This document shows positions 1 through 8,683 of a DNA stretch of 64,000 nt, in pieces. A model generated the notes under the pieces. It did not search any database. It was not told where the DNA came from and saw only the letters and a list, made by a program, of their open reading frames with translations. This DNA is from Paractinoplanes ovalisporus. Lineage in GTDB: Bacteria; Actinomycetota; Actinomycetes; Mycobacteriales; Micromonosporaceae. The stretch lies in the NCBI RefSeq assembly GCF_016834655.1, contig NZ_JAENHP010000012.1:245124-309123 (forward strand). Direction: 5' to 3'. Made by a program: the position numbers and the translations under genes. Within the stretch, counting starts at the first letter, position 1. Each line of letters starts with the position of its first letter.

Positions 1-423
1 GGGCCCGCTGACCAGCAGAATCGCCCCGGGCGGGAGGTCGCGGTAAGGCTCGCGGGCAGCCCGGTCGACACCCGCGTCCCAGAGCCGGGTGAGCACACGT
101 CCGGAGCCGCCGGGGCCGGCCGGATCGAGCACCTCCCGGGCCAGACCGGCCTCGTCGAACCAGCCCATGTAGTACGAGTCGGGGTTGTCCCGGCCGAACT
201 CCAGGCGCAGTGACGCGGGTCGCAGAAAATCGGCCGTGTCGATCCGTACCGTGGGACGGCCGAGGGCCTTCAGCGGGTCGACCAGCGCGTCCGCGAGGGC
301 CCCAGGGCCGGCCGCCGAGGCGCCGTCGAGGGCGACCCGGAGGTGACTGTCGGGTTCCCGACATATCAACAGATCGGCCAGTTCTCCGACCAGGATTTCC
401 GGTGAAACAGGACGAACGCGCAC
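1..423 (-). CDS. Uridine-kinase-like P-loop protein, 3' end cut by window
   Basis: The reading frame is open from a GTG at 423 to the window edge (141 codons, C-terminus missing). Its N-terminal half has an actinobacterial uridine-kinase-like layout: a glycine/alanine-rich nucleotide-binding stretch (VALDGASAAGPGALADAL), then RIDTADFLRP and an SYYMGWFDEAGL segment where uridine kinases carry the substrate-binding region. The P-loop is degenerate because there is no GxxxxGK[ST]. The start overlaps the stop of the upstream winged-helix gene by one base (TAGTG), so the two are probably translationally coupled. The family call comes from overall pattern, and substrate and activity are unproven. 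Confidence 0.6.
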   Translation of the reverse strand, partial: MRVRPVSPEILVGELADLLICREPDSHLRVALDGASAAGPGALADALVDPLKALGRPTVRIDTADFLRPASLRLEFGRDNPDSYYMGWFDEAGLAREVLDPAGPGGSGRVLTRLWDAGVDRAAREPYRDLPPGAILLVSGP

Positions 424-986
424 TATTCGTTCGGCTTGATCAGCACGTGGGCGTCGTCGCTCAGCCGGTAGCCCACCCCGTAGACGGTGGTGATCAGGGG
501 AACGGCGCCGCCGAGCTTGAGGCGCAGCCGGCGCACGTGGACGTCCACCGTGCGCTCGCCGGTGTGGTCGTAGCCCCAGACGCCGGTCAGCAACTGGGCC
601 CGGGTGAAGACGCGGCGCGGCCGCTCGGCCAGGAACAGCAGAAGATCGAACTCGAGCCGGGTCAGCGGCAGCGGTTCGCCGTCGACGATGACCTGGCGGG
701 TGCCGGTGAGCAGGCGCACCTCGGGACCGGCGACCTCGGGGCCGGCCTCGAGCTCCGGAGCGGGCGCGACGGCCGGCTCGACGTGCACGGTGCCCTGACT
801 GACCTCGACGAGCTCGCGGACCGCCTCGATGAGCTTGTGGGCCTGCGGGGAGATCGCTTCGCCGTTGAGCGGTATGGCGACCGTGACGGTCAGCGCGGGT
901 TCCGACGGGCGGCGGACGACGGTGGAGCCGCGGCCCGGCCCGCTGGCATGTCGGGCGAGCCGTGGTGAAAGCGCACTGGCCGGCAT
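423..986 (-). CDS. Winged-helix (OmpR/PhoB-type) transcriptional regulator without receiver domain
   Basis: A 187-residue protein. The C-terminal ~95 residues form a trans_reg_C winged helix: an LTRLEFDLLLFLAERP segment, then VFTRAQLLTGVWGY, the recognition segment RTVDVHVRRLRLKL and the wing TVYGVGYRL. The first ~90 residues are not a receiver domain and have no phosphoacceptor Asp pocket, so this is not a classical response regulator. The ATG start is supported by a GGGGGA ribosome-binding site about nine bases upstream. It is followed directly by the uridine-kinase-like gene (one-base overlap). Targets cannot be read from the sequence. Confidence 0.85.
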   Translation of the reverse strand: MPASALSPRLARHASGPGRGSTVVRRPSEPALTVTVAIPLNGEAISPQAHKLIEAVRELVEVSQGTVHVEPAVAPAPELEAGPEVAGPEVRLLTGTRQVIVDGEPLPLTRLEFDLLLFLAERPRRVFTRAQLLTGVWGYDHTGERTVDVHVRRLRLKLGGAVPLITTVYGVGYRLSDDAHVLIKPNE

Positions 987-1337
987 TTAGTTGATCCCCC
1001 TGAAATACGTCTCGGCAACCGTATAAGACCGATCACCCTCCGTAAAGCCGCGGACGATATTTCCGCCAGCGCCGTTGTCGGGTCAACCCGTCAACCACAC
1101 TGTGGGAAAATCGTTCCACGTCCGCCTGGACTGCGGAAAATGCATTCCCCAAACAGATTCTGTCAGACTGATTAAGCATTGCCGAACGCGCATCTTCCTG
1201 CGAATACTTGCCGCGTACCGCAAGCAACAAGCGTTTGCGCTGGCCAAAGTGTGCGCGGACGACCTCGGCCGGCGGCACAGTCGGGCAGCCTCCTGAGACG
1301 GAAGACACACCGACGCCACCATTTACCGCCGTGCGTG
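987..1337. other. Intergenic stretch between secA2 terminator and winged-helix gene
   Basis: About 350 bases with no convincing gene. Short overlapping frames in several directions have no ribosome-binding site or recognisable protein. It presumably carries the promoter of the minus-strand winged-helix gene. The only structure I see is an imperfect inverted repeat around 1099-1118 (GTGGGA, six bases, TTCCAC). Confidence 0.5.
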
Positions 1338-1377
1338 CAAAAAGAATCCGGGCGTCCCATCGGGAACGCCCGGATTC
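1338..1377 (-). terminator. Rho-independent terminator of secA2
   Basis: An almost perfect inverted repeat (arms 1344-1358 and 1362-1377, one bulged base) is followed on the minus strand by five T residues (1339-1343 read in reverse). It lies 14 bases beyond the secA2 stop codon. A T-tract terminator this canonical is unusual among the GC-rich intergenic regions of this window. Confidence 0.85.
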
Positions 1378-1390
1378 CGGAGACCGGTAT

Positions 1391-3685
1391 TTAGTTGCTG
1401 CCGGAGATGAGACGACGACCCACGGCCGCGATGAGCCGGTCGAGTTCCGAACCGAACGGGTTGTCGTGCACCAGGTAGGTCCAGGTGGCGCTCGGCCGCA
1501 CGATCTTGGCGCGGTCGGGCTCGAAGCCCTCGGAGAGGTCGACCTCTTCGAACGCCTCGATCGTGCGCGCTTCGACGTCGAGCAGGAGCTTCTGGAAGGC
1601 CGGCACGGCGGCCCGGTGGAACTCGTCGAGCGGGTCGAGCTTGCCCAGCGCGCGCAGGTGCACGCCCTCGCGCACCTCGGAGAGCTCGGCCAAGTGGTCG
1701 ACCCAGAGCCGGTCGAGGTGGAACAGCGCGATGGCCCGGGCGGCGTCGGAGAGGACGTCCTCGTCGGTCTCCTTGGCCTTCTCGGGCGACCGCTCGAGCA
1801 GCATGATCGCGGCGACCTCGGAGGTGAGCAGGCGCTCGCGGCGTTCGGCCAGGGCCACCCGCTGCTGCTCGATGACGACGCTGTAGCGCCAGGTGTTGCG
1901 GTGGATCTCGTGGTTGACGCCCTCGGCGACCCGCTGGGCGTGCTCGACCGCGTATTCCACCTGGTCGTCGTGGACGACGCCGTCCATGTCCATGCGCGGC
2001 GAGGCCGGCAGGATGTCGCCGGCGTGCCGGGTGACCAGCTCGTCCTCGAGGCTGACGAAGAAGACCGACCCGCCCGGGTCGCCCTGGCGGCCGGCGCGGC
2101 CGCGCAGCTGGTCGTCGACGCGGCGGCTGTCGTGCCGGCCGGCGCCGATGACGTAGAGCCCGCCCAGCTCGACGACCTCGTCGCGGTCGGCCTCGTCGCT
2201 GCCGCCGAGGCGGATGTCGACACCACGGCCGGCCATCTGGGTCGAGACGGTGACCGCGCCCTTGGCGCCCGCCTCGGCGATGATCCGCGCCTCCTCGGCG
2301 TCGTTCTTCGCGTTCAGCACGTTCGACGGCACGCCGACCGCGGCCAGCTGCTTGGCCAGCAGCTCGGACGCCTTCACGTCGAGGGTGCCGACCAGCACCG
2401 GCCGGCCCTTCTCGTGGGCGATCTTGATCTCTTCGACCAGGGCCTCGTCGCGGGTCTCGTGCGCCGAGTAGATGCGGTCGGGCTCGTCCTCACGGATGTT
2501 CTCGGTGTTGGACGGGATGACCGCGACCTCGAGCTTGAAGTATTCGCGGAGCTGCTCGCCGACGTGCACGGCGGTGGCCGTCATGCCGCACACCGTCTTG
2601 TAGAGAGCGATGTAGGCCTGCACGGTGATGGTGTCGAGGACCTCGCCCTCGGCGGTGGCGCTCAGGCCCTCCTTCGCCTCGACCGCGGCCTGCAGGCCGT
2701 CGGGCCAGCGGCGGCGCTGGGCGACCCGGCCGCGCATCTCGTCGATCAGCTCGACCGAGCCGTTGCGCACGATGTAGTCGACGTCGCGGCGCAGCAGGGC
2801 GTGGGCGTGCAGGGCCACGTTGACCGCGGACAGCTGCTGAACCTGGTCGTCGGCGTAGAGGTCGATGTCGCCGAGCTGCTCCTCGATCTTCTTGAGGCCG
2901 GCCTCGGTGAAGGCCACGCTGCGGCCGTCCTCGGCCACCTCGTAGTCCTTGCCCGCCTTGAGCTCGCGCACCAGCCCCGCCGCGTCGTGCACCGGGTCGG
3001 CCTCGGTGGCGATGCTGCCGGCCAGCACCATCGGCACCCGGGCCTCGTCGATGAGGATCGAGTCGGCCTCGTCGACGATCGCCGTGGCCAGCTCGCGCTG
3101 CACGCGGTCTTCGACGTCGGTGACCAGCTGGTCGCGCAGGTAGTCGAAGCCGGCCTCGCTGACCGAGACATAGGTGACGTCGGCCAGGTAGGCCTCGCGG
3201 CGCTCGGAGGGGGTGGCGGCCTCGGTGACCCAGGCGACCGAGAGGCCGAGCAGCTTGTAGACCGGCTCCATCCACTCGGCGTCGCGGCGGGCCAGGTAGT
3301 CGTTGACGGTGAGCACGTGCACCGGGCCGTGGCCGAGACGGACGTGCCCGTACGCCGCGATGGTCGCGGTCAGCGTCTTGCCCTCACCGGTGGCCATCTC
3401 GGCGACCTTGCCCGAGAGCAGCGCCATGGCGCCGAGCAGCTGCACGTCGTAAGGTCGCTGTTCGAGCGCGCGCCACGCGGCCTCGCGGCCGATCGCGCAC
3501 AGCTCGGTGAAGTCGGTGGCCTCCTGGGCGGCGGCGGTCAGCGCCTCGTCGTCGAGCTCGCGCAGCGCCTCCTCACGCGCGTCGATGGCCGGCAGGCGCT
3601 TGGAGAACGGCGCGAGGTCGACCGTTGTGCCCGGACGCTGCAGAAACTTGCGAAACCGGCTCTTCAGCCGCGACGACACACCCAT
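1391..3685 (-). CDS. secA2: Accessory preprotein translocase ATPase SecA2
   Basis: A 764-residue SecA-family ATPase that energises export of a subset of proteins through SecYEG. Visible motifs: Walker A MATGEGKTLTAT, the DEAD-type VDEADSILIDEAR, the preprotein cross-linking region between the nucleotide-binding motifs, motif V QMAGRGVDIRLGG and the arginine-finger motif GRAGRQGDPGGS. The length (about 100 residues shorter than housekeeping SecA) and the missing C-terminal zinc-binding tail fit the actinobacterial SecA2 class. I place the start at the ATG at 3685. An in-frame TTG nine bases upstream is possible, and neither has a clear Shine-Dalgarno. It is transcribed away from the STAS/HATPase gene and ends in a strong terminator. 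Confidence 0.93.
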   Translation of the reverse strand: MGVSSRLKSRFRKFLQRPGTTVDLAPFSKRLPAIDAREEALRELDDEALTAAAQEATDFTELCAIGREAAWRALEQRPYDVQLLGAMALLSGKVAEMATGEGKTLTATIAAYGHVRLGHGPVHVLTVNDYLARRDAEWMEPVYKLLGLSVAWVTEAATPSERREAYLADVTYVSVSEAGFDYLRDQLVTDVEDRVQRELATAIVDEADSILIDEARVPMVLAGSIATEADPVHDAAGLVRELKAGKDYEVAEDGRSVAFTEAGLKKIEEQLGDIDLYADDQVQQLSAVNVALHAHALLRRDVDYIVRNGSVELIDEMRGRVAQRRRWPDGLQAAVEAKEGLSATAEGEVLDTITVQAYIALYKTVCGMTATAVHVGEQLREYFKLEVAVIPSNTENIREDEPDRIYSAHETRDEALVEEIKIAHEKGRPVLVGTLDVKASELLAKQLAAVGVPSNVLNAKNDAEEARIIAEAGAKGAVTVSTQMAGRGVDIRLGGSDEADRDEVVELGGLYVIGAGRHDSRRVDDQLRGRAGRQGDPGGSVFFVSLEDELVTRHAGDILPASPRMDMDGVVHDDQVEYAVEHAQRVAEGVNHEIHRNTWRYSVVIEQQRVALAERRERLLTSEVAAIMLLERSPEKAKETDEDVLSDAARAIALFHLDRLWVDHLAELSEVREGVHLRALGKLDPLDEFHRAAVPAFQKLLLDVEARTIEAFEEVDLSEGFEPDRAKIVRPSATWTYLVHDNPFGSELDRLIAAVGRRLISGSN

Positions 3686-3807
3686 GGCGGGCAACGGTAC
3701 TTCATTTCCCTGGGAGGTTGGTGCCGACCTTCACCTCACACCGCGTTTGTGTCGGGGTCATGGCGGGCACCATGTCGGGCGCGGATCTATGCGGTGGAGG
3801 AGGCGTG

Positions 3808-4548
3808 GTGCCGAGTCAGCTCGTATGCCGCCCGGAACGGGGGTTTCCGGTCGCCGCGCTGCGTGTCAGCGGCACCCTCGATCAGGTCACCGGCGACGCG
3901 CTGCAGCAGGCGGTCCGGCTGCGCCTGGCCGACCAGCCCACTCTGCTTCTGCTCGACGTCGCCGGCCTGCGGATCGGCGACCCGGTCGGGCTCGCGGCGC
4001 TCAGCGCGGTCGTCTGTCAGGCGTTCGAGTGGCCCGACGTGCCGGTTGTCCTCTGCGGCGCCGACGCCCCCACCATGGCCATGATCTCGGACGCGCCCGA
4101 CTGCACCGGTCTGGACTTCGCCGGCGACTACGCGGGCGCCCTCGCCACCGCCCGGGCCGAGACCGTCCCGCCGCGGATCCGGGTGCGCCTGCGCCCGGTG
4201 CCGGACGCCTGCCGCCAGGTCCGCTCGCTGGTCACCCAGGCCTGCTCGGCCTGGGAGCGGGCCGACGTGGCGTCGATCGCGACCCTGATCGCGACCGAGC
4301 TCGTGGCCAACGTCGTACGGCACGCCCGGACCAGCATGGAGTTCACCGTGCGGCCGCTGCAGGGCGGTCGCCTCGGCATGACCGTGCGGGACCGTAGCCG
4401 GCGGATGCCCAAGCCGGCCGACGCCGGGTTGTCCGACGCCGGCGGGCGCGGCCTGCGGCTCGTGCGGGATCTGACCGACGCCTGGGGCGTCCTGCCGGTC
4501 ACCGACGGCAAGGTCGTCTGGACCCGGATGCGCGCGGACACGCTCTGA
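3808..4548 (+). CDS. STAS domain + HATPase_c (anti-sigma kinase-like) fusion protein
   Basis: About 246 residues. The N-terminal half is a STAS domain (GTLDQVTGDALQQAV, then LLLLDVAGLRIGDPVGLAAL). The C-terminal half is a GHKL ATPase with N-box ELVANVVRHA, a RDRSRR segment and the glycine loop GGRGLRLVRDL. Such domains act as anti-sigma kinases or their antagonists in partner switching. The site where anti-anti-sigma factors carry DSSG reads DPVG, so the phosphoacceptor serine is missing. A GTG at 3808 (or 3805) is preferred because GGAGGAGG lies just upstream. The frame stays open further 5' but that part has no protein-like character. It is paralogous to the gene at 6513. Confidence 0.85.
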   Translation: MPSQLVCRPERGFPVAALRVSGTLDQVTGDALQQAVRLRLADQPTLLLLDVAGLRIGDPVGLAALSAVVCQAFEWPDVPVVLCGADAPTMAMISDAPDCTGLDFAGDYAGALATARAETVPPRIRVRLRPVPDACRQVRSLVTQACSAWERADVASIATLIATELVANVVRHARTSMEFTVRPLQGGRLGMTVRDRSRRMPKPADAGLSDAGGRGLRLVRDLTDAWGVLPVTDGKVVWTRMRADTL

Positions 4549-4600
4549 TTCGTCACCGGGGCGCGCTGACGCGCCGGGCGACGTGCGGTAGCGTCGCTCT

Positions 4601-6451
4601 GTGCAACCGGCTGACCCCCATTTCGAAGCGCTGCTGATCTATCTCAAGGAGTCTCGCGGCTTCGACTTCACCGGGTACAAACGTTCCAGCCTCGTGCGGC
4701 GGGTCGACCGCCGGATGAGCCAGGTCGGCGCGTCGGAATATCAGGACTACGTGGACTACCTCCAGGTCCATCCGGACGAGTTCACCGCGCTGTTCAACAC
4801 GATCCTGATCAACGTCACCGGCTTCTTCCGCGACGCCGACGCCTGGGAATACCTCGCCAAGGACGTCCTGGGGCCGATGATCGAGGCCAAGCCGGCCGAC
4901 TCGCCCATCCGGATCTGGTGCGCGGGCTGCGCCTCCGGTGAAGAGGCCTACACGCTCGCGATGGTGCTGGCCGAGTTGCTCGGCGTCGACGCCTTCAAGG
5001 ACCGGGTGAAGATCTACGCCACCGACGTCGACGAGGAACAGCTCAACGACGCGCGCCAGGCGACCTACGGCGAGCGCGCGATGGAGGTGGTGCCGCCCGA
5101 GCTCGTCGAACGCTACTTCGAGCCGGTCAACGGCCGGCACGCCTTCCGCAAGGACCTCCGCCGCTCGGTCATCTTCGGCCGCAACGACCTCGTGCAGGAC
5201 GCGCCGATCTCCCGGATCGACATGCTGACCTGCCGCAACACGCTCATGTACTTCAACGCCGAGACCCAGTCGAAGATCCTCGGCCGGTTCCACTTCGCGC
5301 TGCGCGACGAGGGTGTGCTGTTCCTCGGCAAGGCCGAGATGCTGCTCAGCCACGGCAGCCTGTTCACGCCGATCGACCTCAAGCGCCGCGTCTTCCGCCG
5401 GGTGCCGCGCCTCTACGCCCGGCCCGGCGTCGCGTTCGCCGACCCACCGCCCAGTTCCGGGGCCCCGGTCACCGGCCTCGACGAGCTGCGCAACGAGGCC
5501 TTCGCCGCCAGCCCGCTGGCCCAGCTCACGCTCACCGCCGACGGTCATGTCGCGCTCTCCAACCGCGAGCTCGAGAAACTGTTCGGGGTGTCCTCGCGTG
5601 ACATCGGCCGGCCGTTCCGCGACCTCGACCTGTCCTACCGCCCGGTCGAGCTGCGCCGCTACATCGAACAGGCCCAGCTGGAACGCCGCACGTTGCGCGT
5701 CGGCGACGTCGACTATCAGCGCGGCGGCGAACAGGCCAACCTCGAGGTGCAGATCAGCCCCCTGGCCGGGGTCGACGGCAGCCTGCTCGGCGTCAACCTG
5801 ATCTTCCACGACGTGACCGCGTCCCGCCGCCTCAAGGACGAGCTGGAACATGCCAACCAGCAGCTCGAGGCGGCGTACGAGGAACTCCAGTCGACCAACG
5901 AGGAGCTCGAGACCACCAACGAGGAACTGCAGTCCACGGTCGAGGAGCTCGAGACCACCAACGAGGAGCTCCAGTCGACCAACGAGGAACTGGAGACGAT
6001 GAACGAAGAGCTCCAGTCCACCAACGACGAGCTGCAGAGCATAAACGACCAGTTGCGCATCTCGAGCACCCAGCTCGACGAGGCCAACGACTTCCTCGAG
6101 ACGGTGCTGACCAGCATGGAGGCCGGCGTCGCGGTGGTCGATCCCGATCTGCGGATCCGGATGTGGAACCGCCGCGCCGAAGACCTATGGGGTCTGCGCT
6201 CGGAGGAGGTCATCGGGCAGCACTTCCTCAACCTCGACATCGGGCTGCCGATCGAGCGCCTGCGCCCGATCCTGCGCGGGGCCCTGGGGCCCGAGGCGGC
6301 CACCGCCGAGCTCCAGGTCGAGGCGGTCAACCGGCGGGGCCGGTCGATCTCGGTGCGGGTGGCGTGCACCCCGCTGCGGCGGCGTGAGGGCGGCGTCCAG
6401 CCCGAAGGAGCGATCATTGTGATGGAGACGGCCGCAGTTGAATCGGCGTGA
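4601..6451 (+). CDS. CheR-type methyltransferase with coiled coil and PAS domains
   Basis: A 616-residue protein. Residues ~1-275 are a CheR methyltransferase: the N-terminal helical domain KRSSLVRRVDRRM, INVTGFFRDADAWEYL, the SAM-binding motif CAGCASGEEAYTLAMVL and RNTLMYF near the end. Residues ~290-405 are a PAS domain. Residues ~410-487 are a long coiled coil of near-identical TNEELQS/TNEELET heptad-like repeats. A second PAS domain fills ~495-610. This matches the CheR-PAS half of the CheB-CheR-PAS signalling proteins, but no CheB, chemoreceptor or flagellar gene is nearby. It sits between two STAS/HATPase paralogues, so it probably feeds a stress-sigma pathway, not chemotaxis. GTG start. 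Confidence 0.9.
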   Translation: MQPADPHFEALLIYLKESRGFDFTGYKRSSLVRRVDRRMSQVGASEYQDYVDYLQVHPDEFTALFNTILINVTGFFRDADAWEYLAKDVLGPMIEAKPADSPIRIWCAGCASGEEAYTLAMVLAELLGVDAFKDRVKIYATDVDEEQLNDARQATYGERAMEVVPPELVERYFEPVNGRHAFRKDLRRSVIFGRNDLVQDAPISRIDMLTCRNTLMYFNAETQSKILGRFHFALRDEGVLFLGKAEMLLSHGSLFTPIDLKRRVFRRVPRLYARPGVAFADPPPSSGAPVTGLDELRNEAFAASPLAQLTLTADGHVALSNRELEKLFGVSSRDIGRPFRDLDLSYRPVELRRYIEQAQLERRTLRVGDVDYQRGGEQANLEVQISPLAGVDGSLLGVNLIFHDVTASRRLKDELEHANQQLEAAYEELQSTNEELETTNEELQSTVEELETTNEELQSTNEELETMNEELQSTNDELQSINDQLRISSTQLDEANDFLETVLTSMEAGVAVVDPDLRIRMWNRRAEDLWGLRSEEVIGQHFLNLDIGLPIERLRPILRGALGPEAATAELQVEAVNRRGRSISVRVACTPLRRREGGVQPEGAIIVMETAAVESA

Positions 6452-6512
6452 ATCACCCGTTTGCCCCGGCCGAACCGGGGTAAGCCGCGCAGTCTGAGTC
6501 GGGAGGTGGGAG

Positions 6513-7235
6513 ATGGCGATCAAGTACGAGGCCGATTCTGACGGCTCGCACCTGGTCGCGCGGGTGTCCGGCGCGCTCGACCTCACCGACGTCGCGGCGC
6601 TGCACCTCCAGCTGCTCAAGGCCCTCGCCGAGCAGCCCGACGCGCTGCTGGTCGACCTGTCCGCGCTGTCCGTCGCCGAACCGCTGTCCCTCGCCGTCTT
6701 CACCGCGATCAACCGGCAGGCCAACCGGTTCCCGGGCACGCCCGTTCTGCTCTGTGCGGCCCCACCGGCGACCCGGGCGCTGCTCGACGGACACGCGTAC
6801 CGGCGGCTCAGCGTCTTCGACAGCCTCGACGGCGCGCGCACCCACCTGTCGGGCGATCCGGCCGCCGCCGTCCGCACGCTCTCCGACCAGCTGCTGCCGA
6901 TCGCCGGGGCGGCCCGGCACGCCCGCGACATGACCACCGACGCGTGCCTGCGCTGGGAGCTGCCGCACCTGGTCGGCCCGGCCTGCCTGATCGCGAACGA
7001 GCTGGTCAGCAACGTGGTCGACCACGTGCACACGATGATGACGCTCCGGCTGGCGCTGCGGCGGCGCTACCTGCACATCGTTGTCCGCGACGGATCGCCG
7101 GTCGATGTGCAGCCGCCGGTGGATCTCTCACGCGGGCGGGGTCTGGTGCTGGTGGACGCCACGGCGCACTCGTGGGGTTGTGTGCCGTCGGTGGACGGCA
7201 AGGTGGTGTGGGCCTCGCTGCGCCGGGCGGCCTAG
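6513..7235 (+). CDS. STAS domain + HATPase_c fusion protein (paralogue)
   Basis: A 240-residue protein with the same architecture as the gene at 3808: STAS (VSGALDLTDVAALHLQLL, LLVDLSALSVAEPLSLAVF) followed by a GHKL ATPase with N-box ELVSNVVDHV and the loop SRGRGLVLVDATAH. Both paralogues end in nearly the same phrase (DGKVVW), which points to duplication. The phosphorylation motif DSSG is replaced by EPLS, so it cannot be phosphorylated at the normal site. An SD-like GGGAGGTGGGAG precedes the ATG. It lies 61 bases downstream of the CheR gene and is probably co-transcribed with it. Confidence 0.87.
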   Translation: MAIKYEADSDGSHLVARVSGALDLTDVAALHLQLLKALAEQPDALLVDLSALSVAEPLSLAVFTAINRQANRFPGTPVLLCAAPPATRALLDGHAYRRLSVFDSLDGARTHLSGDPAAAVRTLSDQLLPIAGAARHARDMTTDACLRWELPHLVGPACLIANELVSNVVDHVHTMMTLRLALRRRYLHIVVRDGSPVDVQPPVDLSRGRGLVLVDATAHSWGCVPSVDGKVVWASLRRAA

Positions 7236-7385
7236 CCGCTTCGCCTTTGCTCCGTCATGTTTTGCTTTGTCACGTTTCGTCGTGCCCTGCGTTTTGTCAC
7301 GTTTTGCTTCGTGCGCTGCGCTTTGTCGCGAGTGCTTTGTCGCGCTTCGTTTCGTCGCGCTCTGCTTTGTTGCGCGGGCGGTCAG
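7236..7385. repeat. Degenerate short repeats at 3' end of the sigma-STAS gene
   Basis: A run of imperfect copies of TTTGTCRCG / TTTTGC / CGTTTCGTCGCG-type words, much richer in T than its surroundings. It separates two convergent genes. Its right half (7297-7385) encodes the charged tail (about 28 residues rich in K, R, D and E) of the sigma-STAS protein. Confidence 0.6.
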
Positions 7386-8547
7386 TCTTGAGGAGACGGG
7401 CCAGGCCGGTGACCTTGAGGATCCCCGCCACGTACGCCTGGGCCCCGGTCAGGGTGAGGTCGACCTCGGCCACCGCGGCCGCCGAGGCGGCGTCGACCAG
7501 CACGGCCACTCCCGCCGCGTCGAGCAGCGGCACCCCGGACAGGTCGATCTCCACCGGGTCGCCGCCGGACAGGGCGATCGCGTGACGCAGGCCCAGCCGG
7601 AGCCGCTCGGCGGTGTCGCGGTCGACCTCGCCTCGCACCCGGGCCGTCACCACGCCGTCGTGGTGCTCGGCCTCGACCTGCACCGGATGACGCTCGGGCC
7701 GAGCCTCGACACCCTCCCAGCGCGGCGGGACGTCGCTCAGCATCGCCTCCCGCAGCCAGGACAGGGCCCGGGTCAGCAGCCGCGACACGTGCATCTGGGA
7801 GATGCCGAGCTCGTCGGCGATCTCGGTCTGGGTGCGGTTGCCGTAGAACCGCAGCGCCAGCATCCGGCGTTCCCGGGCCGGCAGCCGCATCAGCAGGTCG
7901 GCCACGGTGACCCGGTCGTCGACCAGCTCCAGGTCGCCGTCGACGTCACCGAGCAGATCACCGAACTCGGCGGCGCCGTCACCCACGGGCGCGTTCAGCG
8001 ACGACGGAGAGTATCCGGCCGAGGACTCCTGCGCGTCGCGAACGGCCTCGACCGTCAGGCCCAGCCGGTCGGCGATCTCGGCCGCCGTCGGCGTGCGGGA
8101 CAGCTGCGCGGTCAGGACGGTGGTGGCGTGCCCGACCTCGAGGCTGAGGTCCTGCACCCGGCGGGGCACGTGCACCCCCCACGTCTTGTCACGGAAGTGA
8201 CGCTTGATCTCGCCCGAGATGGTGATGACCGCGTACGCCGTGAAGGAGCCCCGCCCCGGGTCGTAGCGGTCGATCGCCTTGACCAGTCCGAGCCGGGCCA
8301 CCTGTTCGATGTCGTCCAGGGATTCGCCGCGGCCCCGGTAGCGCCGGGCCAGCCGCCGGCAGAAGGGCAGGCACAGCCGGGAGAGGGCGTCACGCAGCGT
8401 GGCGCGCTCGGCCGGGGAGGCGGCGACGATGCGTTCGGCGTAGGCCAGCGCGGCGGCGTCGAGATCTTCGAGCCCGCCCACCTCGGCCGGCGCGGCGGCC
8501 AGGCCGAGAGCCTCGACCGGTGACAGGGCACCGGTGTTCTCGGACAT
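7297..8547 (-). CDS. SigB/SigF-type RNA polymerase sigma factor fused to a C-terminal STAS domain
   Basis: A 416-residue protein. Sigma region 2 holds YRGRGESLDDIEQVARLGL and DPGRGSFTAYAVITISGEIK. Region 3 holds RTPTAAEIADRLGLTVEAV, and region 4 holds LPARERRMLALRFYGNRTQ plus the HTH TEIADELGISQMHVSRLL. Residues ~286-387 are a STAS domain (VRGEVDRDTAERLRLGL, VEIDLSGVPLLDAAGVAVL), followed by a basic/acidic tail. In stress-sigma systems the sigma factor and the STAS anti-anti-sigma factor are normally separate proteins bridged by a kinase. Here they are one chain, and the phosphoacceptor motif DSSG reads DAAG. Start ATG at 8547 with GAGGGGAG six bases upstream; the frame extends upstream without further domains. 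Likely works with the neighbouring HATPase proteins. Confidence 0.9.
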   Translation of the reverse strand: MSENTGALSPVEALGLAAAPAEVGGLEDLDAAALAYAERIVAASPAERATLRDALSRLCLPFCRRLARRYRGRGESLDDIEQVARLGLVKAIDRYDPGRGSFTAYAVITISGEIKRHFRDKTWGVHVPRRVQDLSLEVGHATTVLTAQLSRTPTAAEIADRLGLTVEAVRDAQESSAGYSPSSLNAPVGDGAAEFGDLLGDVDGDLELVDDRVTVADLLMRLPARERRMLALRFYGNRTQTEIADELGISQMHVSRLLTRALSWLREAMLSDVPPRWEGVEARPERHPVQVEAEHHDGVVTARVRGEVDRDTAERLRLGLRHAIALSGGDPVEIDLSGVPLLDAAGVAVLVDAASAAAVAEVDLTLTGAQAYVAGILKVTGLARLLKTDRPRNKAERDETKRDKALATKRSARSKT

Positions 8548-8683
8548 CGACGCTCCCCTCGACAGCCTCGGCCGGAGCTGGAAACGCCGGGGCCGCAGGT
8601 GATTGGGGACGACGGGTCGCCCACGCCGCCCATTCGGGACCCTACTGCCCTCCCTCACCGGTGCTCAAACTAGACGCGCGGAT

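Noticed and set aside
1208..4084. Long plus-strand frame across secA2
   Set aside because: Antisense shadow; secA2 motifs are complete on the minus strand.
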